Below, one piece after another: positions 44,130 to 52,551 of a stretch of 64,000 nt of DNA (its first letter is position 1; each line of letters begins with the position of its first letter). The notes under the pieces are model-generated. The model made no database searches. It worked only from the letters and a program-made list of their open reading frames with translations, and was not told the DNA's origin. Source of the DNA: Massilia agrisoli. GTDB taxonomy: Bacteria > Pseudomonadota > Gammaproteobacteria > Burkholderiales > Burkholderiaceae_D. The DNA lies in assembly GCF_020831365.1 (NCBI RefSeq), contig NZ_JAJHPV010000022.1, forward strand, positions 1 through 64,000, written 5' to 3'. The translations under genes were made by a program, and so were the position numbers.

Positions 44130-44636
44130 ATGACTTTTACCGCCACATCGCTCCCTACCCAGATTGCCGCCTTGCTGCCGCGCCTGCGCCGTTTCGCCCG
44201 CACCATCACGTTCAATCGCGAGGATGCCGACGACCTGGTGCAGATCGCGGTGGAACGGGCGCTGAACCGCACTGACCAGTGGGAAGCGGGTACGCGGCTG
44301 GACAGCTGGATCTTCCGGATCATGAAAAATGCCTGGATTGATGAAGTCCGCTCACGTATCCGCCGCGACGCCGTATTCGCCCCCGAAGAAGCGGGCGAGC
44401 ACGTCGGCGACGATTATGCCGAGGCCCACCAGCAGCGCATGGCGATCCAGAAAGCCATCAGCCTGCTGTCCGAGGACCACCGGATCGTGATCGGCCTGGT
44501 GCTGGTGGACGGGCTGCCCTACAAGGAGGCGGCGGAAGTGCTGGAAGTACCGATGGGGACCCTGACGAGCCGGTTGGCGCGCGCACGCGAAGCCCTGCAG
44601 GGTTTGTTATCCGATCAAGCGAGGAACGTATCATGA
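44130..44636 (+). CDS. ECF-type RNA polymerase sigma factor
   Basis: A 168-residue sigma factor with region 2 (ITFNREDADDLVQIAVERAL) and region 4 (LVLVDGLPYKEAAEVLEVPMGTLTSRLARAR). It lacks regions 1 and 3, as in ECF sigmas. Translation is coupled to its anti-sigma gene through ATGA. The divergent gap toward the S8 protease gene holds candidate promoter motifs such as GGAAAT, but no clear ECF consensus can be called by eye. Confidence 0.92.
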   Translation: MTFTATSLPTQIAALLPRLRRFARTITFNREDADDLVQIAVERALNRTDQWEAGTRLDSWIFRIMKNAWIDEVRSRIRRDAVFAPEEAGEHVGDDYAEAHQQRMAIQKAISLLSEDHRIVIGLVLVDGLPYKEAAEVLEVPMGTLTSRLARAREALQGLLSDQARNVS

Positions 44637-45370
44637 AGTTTTCCGACGAAACCCTGATGGCGTATGCCGATGGCGAACTCGACCCCGTCACCCGCAGCGC
44701 GGTCGAACGCGCCATCCGCGCCGACCCGACCCTGGCCGCCAAGGTCCGCCAGCACTCGGCCATGCGCTCGAACGTGTTTGCCGCGTTCGCGCCGATTGCC
44801 GATGAACCCGTGCCGCAGCGGCTGAAGGACGCAACCCGCTCCGGCAAGGTGATCCAGCTCAACACCGCGCGCGCCGCGCGCACCGAGTCGACGCAGGAAA
44901 AACGCCGCTGGTCATGGGCAGAGTGGGGCGGCATCGCGGCCGCGCTGATGGTCGGCGTGCTGGTGGGCGGGGCTGGGGTCAGCGGCCTGCAGGACCAGCC
45001 GCAGCTGGCGGCCACATCGGGCGGCGCCTTGCTGGCGCAGGGCGACCTGGCAGAGGCCTTGTCGACCCAGCTGGCCGGCGCCTCGCCGCAGGATGCGAAG
45101 GTGAAGATCGGCGTCAGTTTCGAGGCCAAAGATGGCGGCTACTGCCGCAGCTTCATGATGGGCGCGGCGGCCGGGCTGGCCTGCCGCAACGGGGCCGAAT
45201 GGAAGGTGCCGGTAATGGCGCAGGCCGCCCAGGGCCCGGCGGGCGAGTACCGCCAGGCCGGCAGTACGATGCCGCCAATGGTGCTCGACGCCATCGACGA
45301 AAGGATGTCCGGCCAAACGATGGACGCCAAGGCGGAGGAAGCCGCCCGCGCCCGGGGCTGGAAACGCTAA
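44633..45370 (+). CDS. Transmembrane anti-sigma factor
   Basis: A 245-residue anti-sigma protein. The N-terminal cytoplasmic domain has the usual LMAYADGELDP start but not the HxxxCxxC zinc motif, so it is a non-zinc anti-sigma. A single transmembrane segment (about 98-117) follows, and the periplasmic C-terminal domain has two cysteines (GYCRS and LACRN) that may form a disulfide. Start and stop overlap by four bases (ATGA) with the sigma gene. Release would come from a periplasmic signal, perhaps proteolysis by the divergent S8 protease (inference). Confidence 0.85.
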   Translation: MKFSDETLMAYADGELDPVTRSAVERAIRADPTLAAKVRQHSAMRSNVFAAFAPIADEPVPQRLKDATRSGKVIQLNTARAARTESTQEKRRWSWAEWGGIAAALMVGVLVGGAGVSGLQDQPQLAATSGGALLAQGDLAEALSTQLAGASPQDAKVKIGVSFEAKDGGYCRSFMMGAAAGLACRNGAEWKVPVMAQAAQGPAGEYRQAGSTMPPMVLDAIDERMSGQTMDAKAEEAARARGWKR

Positions 45371-45400
45371 GCAGCCCTGAACGCGAACTCACAAAACCAA

Positions 45401-45480
45401 CGTCGTCCCTGCGAAGGCAGGGACCCATATCACCTCAGCTCATACGGTGCATGGGTTCCTGCCTTCGCAGGAACGACGTC
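45401..45480. repeat. Palindrome pair, family B
   Basis: Arms CGTCGTCCCTGCGAAGGCAG and CTGCCTTCGCAGGAACGACG enclose CCCATA and ATGGG. It fills the gap between the convergent anti-sigma and acyltransferase genes and may act as a two-way terminator. It is a CTGC variant of the usual CCCGC version. Confidence 0.8.
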
Positions 45481-45500
45481 CGGTCAACGCCTTCGTGTGG

Positions 45501-46583
45501 CTAGCGCTTCAGCCTGCGCCTGACCGCCGCCATCGCCGGCCGTTCCACGACATGCCAGCTCAGCACCGCCAGCGGCAGGATCACCGCCAGCGACGCCGTC
45601 AGCAACGCCAGCGCATCCACCGGCGGCAGCGCCGCCCGCATCATCAACAGCACCGGCCAGTGATAGATATACACGCCATACGAATAATCATGGCGCCGCA
45701 GGTGCGCAAATTTCTCCACCCGTGCCGTGCCCAGCCACAACGCCACGGCGCCCATCGCCAGCGCGATGCCGAACCAGGTCAGCGGGCTGGGCGTCAGCGC
45801 TTCCGAGCGGGTCCAGTTCAAGGCGATCAGCACCGCCGCGCACGCAACGTGGCGCAGGCCGATACGCAGGTTGGGCGCCAGCGTCTGCAGCAGCATCCCG
45901 GTCAGGAACAGCGACCACATCCGCACTTCCCAGATATAGCCCGACAGCACGGTCGGAAACAGGTTGGCGGCCAGCAGCAGGAAGATCGCCGCGCCGCGCA
46001 TCCAGGTGCGCATCGGCATCGCCGCCGACAGGCCGATCAGCGCGACCATCACATACATCCGGCCTTCCCAGTACAAGGTCCACAGCGGGCCGTTGATGTA
46101 CTGCCCGCCCAGCACGCCCGGGATCGCCAGTTCCTCCGGCGGGATGTTGTACTGCAGCCAGTGCAGCACCGTATTGCCGAAGATATAGCGCCACGGCTCC
46201 ACGCCCAGCAAGCCGCGCCAGCCCTGTTCCGAGAAAAACGCCACCGCGGTGATCACGGTGACCAGCATGCAGAAGAGCAGCCCCGGCACGATGCGCGCCA
46301 CCCGGCGCAGCGCAAAGCGCAGCAGGTGCGGGTCACGCATCCAGCTTTGCGTAATGAACATGCCGCTGATAATGAAGAAGATGCCCACCGCGATGTTGCC
46401 CAGGTCGGCATTGGGCACTGTCAGCGCGCTGATCGGGTCGGGCCGCGGCGCGACCAGGTTCATCTGGAAAGCGTGGAAGACCACCACCAGCAGCGCGCAG
46501 GCCAGCCGGACGAGGTTGAAGCCGTTATCGTGGGAATCGATCGCGTTGCCGAGGGTACGCGGAACCTTGAGCTTGAATGACAT
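45501..46583 (-). CDS. Acyltransferase-3 family membrane protein
   Basis: A 360-residue integral membrane protein that would O-acylate surface sugars, often acetylating lipopolysaccharide or exopolysaccharide. The N-terminal catalytic His is in LVVVFHAFQMN. About ten hydrophobic helices follow, with FFIISGMFIT, WTLYWEGRMYV and YGVYIYHWPVL typical of the family. The ATG at 46583 (MSFKLKVP) gives the usual length; 16 codons of extra open frame lie upstream, and neither start has a strong ribosome site. It is convergent with the anti-sigma gene. Confidence 0.87.
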   Translation of the reverse strand: MSFKLKVPRTLGNAIDSHDNGFNLVRLACALLVVVFHAFQMNLVAPRPDPISALTVPNADLGNIAVGIFFIISGMFITQSWMRDPHLLRFALRRVARIVPGLLFCMLVTVITAVAFFSEQGWRGLLGVEPWRYIFGNTVLHWLQYNIPPEELAIPGVLGGQYINGPLWTLYWEGRMYVMVALIGLSAAMPMRTWMRGAAIFLLLAANLFPTVLSGYIWEVRMWSLFLTGMLLQTLAPNLRIGLRHVACAAVLIALNWTRSEALTPSPLTWFGIALAMGAVALWLGTARVEKFAHLRRHDYSYGVYIYHWPVLLMMRAALPPVDALALLTASLAVILPLAVLSWHVVERPAMAAVRRRLKR

Positions 46584-46904
46584 AAGGATGGAGACAGCAG
46601 CCTGGACAGCAAAACGGGCAGTGTAAACCAAGTTATCCTTAAAGCAATGGTTCTTTCAAAATACACGATTCGATATACAGTTGATGGGAATTAGGGTATC
46701 GTTTAGGGCGCTGCTATTGTATCTACGTCCGAGCGCCTGCCCAGCTGGCGCGATCGTGGCACTACGCAAGCCGGCCCCCGGCCCGTCATTTGGCGGCGGC
46801 CAGGTCCCCGCCCATTCTGGAGTTCCCCACGTTGGCCTTCATCCAGGGCAGTGCCCGCCGCATTGCCGGACGCAGAGCACATTCATCAATCGCACAAGAG
46901 AGCT

Positions 46905-48353
46905 ATGTCTGAAACACCGATTACCGTAGAACCCGATAGCGCGCCGACCGTGCGCTTTGCCGATTTCGGCCTGTCGCCGGAGATCCTGCGCGCGCTGTCC
47001 GACCAGGGTTACGTCCACCCGACCCCGATCCAGGCCGAAGCGATTCCCGTGGTGCTGCAAGGCCGCGACGTGATGGGCGCGGCCCAGACCGGCACCGGCA
47101 AGACGGCTGGCTTCTCGCTGCCGATCATCCAGCTGCTGCTGGCGCACGCCAGTCCGAGCATGTCGCCGGCGCGCCACCCGGTGCGCGCGCTGATCCTGAC
47201 CCCGACCCGCGAACTGGCGGTGCAGGTGGCGGAAAACGTCAAGGCCTACGCCCGCCACACGCCGCTGCGTTCGACCGTCGTCTTCGGCGGCATGGACATG
47301 AAGCCGCAGACCGTCATCCTGCGCAACGGCGTCGAGATCGTCATCGCCACGCCGGGCCGCCTGCTGGACCACGTCGAACAGAAGAACGTCAGCCTCGGCC
47401 AGGTCCAGATCCTGGTCATGGACGAAGCCGACCGCATGCTCGACATGGGCTTCCTGCCCGACCTGCAGCGCATCATCAACATGCTGCCGAAGCAGCGCCA
47501 GAACCTGATGTTCTCGGCCACCTTCTCGACCGAAATCAAAAAGCTGGCCAACAGCTTCCTGACCAACCCGGTGACCATCGAAGTCGCGCGCAGCAATGCG
47601 ACCGCCGACAAGGTCACCCAGGTGGTCTACAAGGTCGACGAAGACGCCAAGCGTGATGTGGTCGAACACCTGATCCGCCAGCGCAACCTGAAGCAGGTCA
47701 TCGTGTTCTCGAACACCAAGATCGGCGCCTCGCGCCTGGCGCGCCACCTGGAGCAGGCCGGCATCAATGCCGTCGCGATCCACGGCGACAAGACGCAGCA
47801 GGAACGCATGGCGGCGCTCGATTCGTTCAAGAAGGGCGAGATCGAAGTGCTGGTCGCCACCGACGTCGCCGCGCGCGGCCTCGATATCACCGACCTGCCT
47901 TGCGTGATCAACTTCGACCTGCCGTACAACGCGGAAGACTACGTGCACCGCATCGGCCGTACCGGCCGCGCCGGCGCGTCGGGCGATGCGCTGTCGGTGT
48001 ACTCGGACAAGGACGAGCGCCTGCTGGCCGATATCGAAAAGCTGATCAAGCAAACCGTCACGCGCGGCACGCTGGAAGGCTTTGCGCCACGTTCTGCGCG
48101 TCCATCGCGCGACGCCGCGCCGGAGCGCCGTGCACGCCGCGAACCGGAAGGCGCAGGACGTTCTTCGTCCGAGCGTCCGGCCGGCCGTTCGAGCGGGCCA
48201 ATGCCGCGCCGCGAAAAGGTCGATCCATGGTTCCTGAAGCCGTACGAGCCAGCGGCAGCGCCTGAGCCGGTCAAGGCGGCCACGCCATCGTCCTCGTCGA
48301 TCAAGCCGGCCAAGCAGAAGCTGGCCGCGCTGTTGGGCGGCATCCCCAAGTAA
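46905..48353 (+). CDS. rhlE: DEAD-box ATP-dependent RNA helicase RhlE
   Basis: A 482-residue RNA helicase. Q-motif (HPTPIQAEAIPVV), Walker A (AQTGTGKTAGF), DEAD (VMDEADRML), SAT (FSATFS) and the motif VI HRIGRTGRAG are intact across two RecA-like domains. A basic, Arg/Ser/Pro-rich tail (about 395-470) likely binds RNA. The 273-bp gap upstream (46632-46904) has no gene; it is AT-rich near 46660-46730 and may hold a cold-shock-type leader, but nothing specific is seen. Confidence 0.93.
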   Translation: MSETPITVEPDSAPTVRFADFGLSPEILRALSDQGYVHPTPIQAEAIPVVLQGRDVMGAAQTGTGKTAGFSLPIIQLLLAHASPSMSPARHPVRALILTPTRELAVQVAENVKAYARHTPLRSTVVFGGMDMKPQTVILRNGVEIVIATPGRLLDHVEQKNVSLGQVQILVMDEADRMLDMGFLPDLQRIINMLPKQRQNLMFSATFSTEIKKLANSFLTNPVTIEVARSNATADKVTQVVYKVDEDAKRDVVEHLIRQRNLKQVIVFSNTKIGASRLARHLEQAGINAVAIHGDKTQQERMAALDSFKKGEIEVLVATDVAARGLDITDLPCVINFDLPYNAEDYVHRIGRTGRAGASGDALSVYSDKDERLLADIEKLIKQTVTRGTLEGFAPRSARPSRDAAPERRARREPEGAGRSSSERPAGRSSGPMPRREKVDPWFLKPYEPAAAPEPVKAATPSSSSIKPAKQKLAALLGGIPK

Positions 48354-48357
48354 GCCA

Positions 48358-48440
48358 CTGTCGTTCCCGCTCATGCGGGAACCCATGGCCCGCCTGAGCC
48401 GCAAGTGAAGCATAGGCTCCCGCTTTCGCGGGAGCGACGG
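48358..48440. repeat. Palindrome pair, family B
   Basis: TCGTTCCCGCTCATGCGGGA and CTCCCGCTTTCGCGGGAGCG arms with inner ACCCATGG and ATAGG. It is located between the convergent rhlE and glycosyltransferase genes. The right arm is a diverged GGGAGCGACGG variant. Confidence 0.75.
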
Positions 48441-48451
48441 AGTTGCTTGCG

Positions 48452-50539
48452 TCAGTCTGCCGGCGTTCCGATTTCCACCCGTTCCAGTCCCAGTCCAATC
48501 CGGCGCGTATCGCCCGACCATCCCAGCTCTTTTGGCGACACCGCTTGCGGCACGTCGATCGTCACGGTCTTCTGCAGGCCATCCGTATCGAACTGCAGGA
48601 AAATCTCATGGCGCAGCGGCGCCAGCTTCACGCGCTGTTCCGCGCCGCCCACGCGCACCACGAAATCCTTGCCCACATTCGGGCCGAACGCCTGCATCGT
48701 CAGGAACAGGTTGAGGCGCTTCGGCAGCGGCTGCGCGAAATGCAGGCGCACCTGGTCGTCGTTGGACCAGCGCCCCCAGCCTTCGGGCCCGGCCAGGCCG
48801 TCGGCGCCGGCCAGCAGGCCATTGCCGAACGGTGCGGACAGCTTCGCCTCGCCCAGCGCGCGGTTGTTCGACGGCGCAGCCACCAGCGCGAACTGCGCAT
48901 TCTTGAATACAGTGGCCACGCCCGCCGGCAGCTTGTAATCGCCAACCACCAGCAGCCAGCTCTTGCGGCCCGGGAGCGAATAGGGTGCGATCTCCCAGCC
49001 GGCCGGCAGCACCATGGTGTCGGCCTGGGGCGCATCCACATGGAAGCGCGCGCGCAGCAGTTCGCCCAGGTTGTCGCCGGCGATGCGCACGCCGTTGCGC
49101 TGCTCTTGCGTCAGGTGCTCGCGCGCGTAGCGTCCCGCATTGTCGTAGGCGTTCGCCTGGCGGTACTGCGACATCCAGGTGGAAAACGTCATTTCGCCAT
49201 TCACGATATATAGCGGCATGAACACCAGCAGGAAGGCCAGGCTACCGAGCCGGCGGCTCATCGCCCACAGCGCCAGCACCGCGATTTCAACCGCCAGCAC
49301 CATGGTCGCCATCGAGCCGGGCTTGCCCAGGCCAAGCGCCACGATCTCCGGACCGTCCGCCACCAGGAACAGGTAGGAAGCGGGCAGCGCCGCGCTGGCG
49401 TACACGATGGCTGCGGCAAGCAGCGCCGCCAGCACCCACGGCAGCGCCGCGCGCGAAGGACGCCAGCTGCCCGCGCTGTGCGCCGCGGCGATCATCACGG
49501 GCAGGATGAGTGCGAACGTGTAGTAGCGCGCGTGCAGGCGCTTGCCGTCGAACGGGCCGAAGCTGGCGGTCGACGCAGTGTAGAACACGGTCAGCGCCAG
49601 CGCCGCGCCCAGCATCAGCACCGTGTAGACCATCAGGGCGCTGGCCTGCGGTCCGGCGGCCGCGCGCGCGTTGCGGCTGGCGCCGTGCCACGCCAGCGCG
49701 GCCAGCGGCAGCGCGAACAAGAGCACCAGCGACATCAGGTGTCCCTGGAGGCTGAACCAGGCTGCGGGAAGCAAGGTTAGCAAGGTGGCGCCGGCGCTGA
49801 CGCCCTCGCTGGCCTGGTTGCCATAGAAGCTGCCCAGCACCTGGAGCCCGTCCTTGCCGACAAAGAGGAAGCCGGCGATGAACTTGGCGGCGAAAACCGC
49901 CGCCACGCTCAACACGGCAGCGGCCACGCCGCGTCCCAGGCCCGCGCCATCGCGGCTATGGTTCCAGCCCAGCCAGGCCATGAACAGCGCCAGCGACGGC
50001 GCCAGGAACAGCGCGTGCACCTTCACCAGTGTCATCAGGCCGAGCACCGCGCCGGCAGCCGTAGCACGCGCCGCCCAATGCATCCGGTCCTGGGCAAGGG
50101 CCAGCCAGGTCAGTACCGCAAATCCAAAGAAGTACATCGACTCCGGCATGAAGTAGCCGGTGTAGGTGCTGGTCGGCGCGGCGACGCACAGCACCGCCGC
50201 CAGCATCGCTACCGGTTTCGGCGCAACCGTCCGCGTAGCGAGGTAGATGAACGGCGCGGAACCGACGAAGAACAGCAGGTTGAGGTAGCGCGCACAGGAC
50301 AGGAACGCATCGCCGCAGGCATTTGTCAGGCCGTAGGCCGACAGGTACAGGTAAGACGGAATCGTTACGTCCTCCAGCCGCACCAGCCGGGCGAAATGGC
50401 TGTAGATCTGCTCATCGGCGAACACCGATGGGTAGGTGCCGGCATGGCGCGCAGCGATGTACGCGAACACCAGCAGCAGGGCGAGGCCGAATCCGGTCTC
50501 CCAAAGCCGGTTGCGTAGCAGTGCAGTTAATCTTTTCAT
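48452..50539 (-). CDS. Polytopic GT-C-like membrane glycosyltransferase
   Basis: A 695-residue inner-membrane protein with ten or more hydrophobic helices and a soluble C-terminal domain (about 500-695). An N-terminal loop with VFADEQIYSHFAR resembles the acidic catalytic loop of GT-C transferases that use polyprenyl-phosphate sugars. The C-terminal part is predicted beta-rich and shares WGRWSNDDQVRLHFAQPLP with the paralogue at 52552. Blocks such as LTNACGDAFLSCARYLN and APFIYLATRTV are shared too. It starts four bases after the next gene's stop on the same strand. Substrate unknown. Confidence 0.72.
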   Translation of the reverse strand: MKRLTALLRNRLWETGFGLALLLVFAYIAARHAGTYPSVFADEQIYSHFARLVRLEDVTIPSYLYLSAYGLTNACGDAFLSCARYLNLLFFVGSAPFIYLATRTVAPKPVAMLAAVLCVAAPTSTYTGYFMPESMYFFGFAVLTWLALAQDRMHWAARATAAGAVLGLMTLVKVHALFLAPSLALFMAWLGWNHSRDGAGLGRGVAAAVLSVAAVFAAKFIAGFLFVGKDGLQVLGSFYGNQASEGVSAGATLLTLLPAAWFSLQGHLMSLVLLFALPLAALAWHGASRNARAAAGPQASALMVYTVLMLGAALALTVFYTASTASFGPFDGKRLHARYYTFALILPVMIAAAHSAGSWRPSRAALPWVLAALLAAAIVYASAALPASYLFLVADGPEIVALGLGKPGSMATMVLAVEIAVLALWAMSRRLGSLAFLLVFMPLYIVNGEMTFSTWMSQYRQANAYDNAGRYAREHLTQEQRNGVRIAGDNLGELLRARFHVDAPQADTMVLPAGWEIAPYSLPGRKSWLLVVGDYKLPAGVATVFKNAQFALVAAPSNNRALGEAKLSAPFGNGLLAGADGLAGPEGWGRWSNDDQVRLHFAQPLPKRLNLFLTMQAFGPNVGKDFVVRVGGAEQRVKLAPLRHEIFLQFDTDGLQKTVTIDVPQAVSPKELGWSGDTRRIGLGLERVEIGTPAD

Positions 50540-50543
50540 CTGG

Positions 50544-52445
50544 TCAGCGCAGGGTTATCTGGCGGAGGAACAAGGCCATCTCGCGCGCGTCGGCCGCGCT
50601 GGGCTTGCGCGGCGCTTCGTGGGCCAGCTCGATGCGGATGTCGCCCGCCACCCCCGCCGGAAGCGCCAGGCGCTGCGGCTTCGCCAGGTCGTGCCATCCG
50701 AGGTCGACCCCGTTGATGCTGACACGAGTGCGCGCATTGCCCTCGAAATAATGGCCGAGGATGAGCACCGTCGCCGGCTTCATTCCCATCGCTGGCCTGA
50801 TCACGGCAACCGAACGCGGGCCGTGCGACCAGGCGCCGTTCCAGTCGCCGCCATTCGCCTCCGCGCCGCCCCATCCTGACACCAGGGCGACGCCGGCGCC
50901 GGCCCTGATCTGCTCGTACTGGAACGACTGCTGCGGCATGCCTTGCGAGATGCAACGTACCTGTCCATCGATATAGCGCCAGTGGCGCGCGGTGTAGGTG
51001 ATGTCGTTATCCGGCGCCAGCTGGCCATCGACCCCGCACAGCCGCTGTTCGACGCCGGGGTGGACGCCGTGGTACAGGGTCTGCACGGGTGCGCCAGCGC
51101 TGGTGCGCAGGTGGATCTGGTCGGGGTAGATGTAGTTGTCGTGGCGTCCCAGGCGCTCGGCGAAGATTTCCGGCTCCGGGTGGTACATGCGCGGCGCATG
51201 CTGCATCACCCACTTTGCGGGCGGGCTGAACTCGATATAGTCGTAGCTGCGCGCGCTGAGCATGGCGATGCTTTGCACGAGTACGACGAACAGGATCACC
51301 CATGCCGGCCAGCGTGGCCGGTGCGACAGCCGCAGCAGGAACACGAACAGCAAAGGCATCGCGGCCCAGAACGCGTAGCGCATCACGCCGGCGGCGCCCG
51401 AGTTCCAGTTCAATACCGCCAGCGCCGGCACCGCCAGCGCCAGCGTGAACAGGGCGGCGGCGCCAAGTATCAGCAGCTCGCGGCGCGGCCCGGCCGGATG
51501 TGCGCGCCAGCCCCATGCCAGCAGTGCGATGGCCAGGCCGGGGATGCCGACGATCATGCCCTGACTGAGGTCGAAATAGAACGAGAACAGGCGCGCCCGG
51601 CCAATCAGGCCGGGGTCGGAGAACAGCTTGGCGATGATGTTCGGGACGCCGAACTGGTACAGGTTGAACAGCATCGGCAGCGCAAACACCGCCACGCCCG
51701 CTGCGATACCGAGCAGGTAGCGGCGCTGCAGCACGTGCATCAGGTTGGCGCGCAGGCTGCGGCGCGCATCGTAGTCGAGCAGCAGGTGCAGCAGCGGCGC
51801 AAAGCCGAAGAACACCAGGATGGTCGGATTCTGCTGTGCGGCCAGGCCGGCCAGCACGGCGCCGGCAAGCGGCGCGCCGCTCATGTACAGGGCGAGGCCT
51901 GCGAGAAGGAAGGCGGCGCTCAGGCATTCGGGGCTGGACCAGTTGAAGTACAGGCCCCCGCCGCACAGCATGAACAACCCGACGCCGAACAAGGCTTTGC
52001 CGGGCGAGCGGAACAGGCGGTTCAGCGCCAGCCCGAGGATGAAGATCGCGGCCAGATTCACGGCCTGGAGGGCCTTGAGCGGCGACGCGCCGACGGCGCC
52101 CAGCAGCTTGAACGGGCCCGCGGCCAGCGCCGGATAACCCCAGAAGTGGATCGCGTAGACCTTGCCCTCGCGTCCCCGGGTGAAGGCCGCGTACAGCTGT
52201 TGCGCGTTCTCGCGCATGCCTTTTTCAAGCAGGTCGTACGGCTCTTTCAGGCGGGGCAGCAGCTCGCGCCCGCGCGCAATGTCCTCCAGCCTTATGTCGG
52301 CCGTTCCATGCGATGCGATCGCGATGGTGGTCAGCGAATACTCGACCACGTCGCCACCCATGCGGGGCGGCGTCACTGCAAACAGGCCGGCCAGCATGAG
52401 TGCCAGCAGCAGGTGGAAGTGCCACGCGCGTGAAAAGAGTTTCAT
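50544..52445 (-). CDS. Polytopic membrane protein, GT-C-like, with C-terminal beta domain
   Basis: A 633-residue inner-membrane protein. It starts with a helix and a loop MGGDVVEY that could be the acidic catalytic motif of a GT-C transferase. About eleven hydrophobic helices follow, then a soluble C-terminal region (about 400-633) whose last part looks beta-rich (RTRVSINGVDLGWHDL). It differs from the two paralogues around it in sequence but has the same plan. The ATG at 52445 follows the helical start; the frame is open 46 codons upstream without family-like sequence. Confidence 0.7.
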   Translation of the reverse strand: MKLFSRAWHFHLLLALMLAGLFAVTPPRMGGDVVEYSLTTIAIASHGTADIRLEDIARGRELLPRLKEPYDLLEKGMRENAQQLYAAFTRGREGKVYAIHFWGYPALAAGPFKLLGAVGASPLKALQAVNLAAIFILGLALNRLFRSPGKALFGVGLFMLCGGGLYFNWSSPECLSAAFLLAGLALYMSGAPLAGAVLAGLAAQQNPTILVFFGFAPLLHLLLDYDARRSLRANLMHVLQRRYLLGIAAGVAVFALPMLFNLYQFGVPNIIAKLFSDPGLIGRARLFSFYFDLSQGMIVGIPGLAIALLAWGWRAHPAGPRRELLILGAAALFTLALAVPALAVLNWNSGAAGVMRYAFWAAMPLLFVFLLRLSHRPRWPAWVILFVVLVQSIAMLSARSYDYIEFSPPAKWVMQHAPRMYHPEPEIFAERLGRHDNYIYPDQIHLRTSAGAPVQTLYHGVHPGVEQRLCGVDGQLAPDNDITYTARHWRYIDGQVRCISQGMPQQSFQYEQIRAGAGVALVSGWGGAEANGGDWNGAWSHGPRSVAVIRPAMGMKPATVLILGHYFEGNARTRVSINGVDLGWHDLAKPQRLALPAGVAGDIRIELAHEAPRKPSAADAREMALFLRQITLR

Positions 52446-52551
52446 TAAGAATTTGGCAAAATTGCAGAACCGGGAGTGTACTGCATTGACCGTCGCCAGT
52501 GCGCAGATGTTGCCTGTTGGTATAGAATCCACGATCGATTCGAGGAACCTT

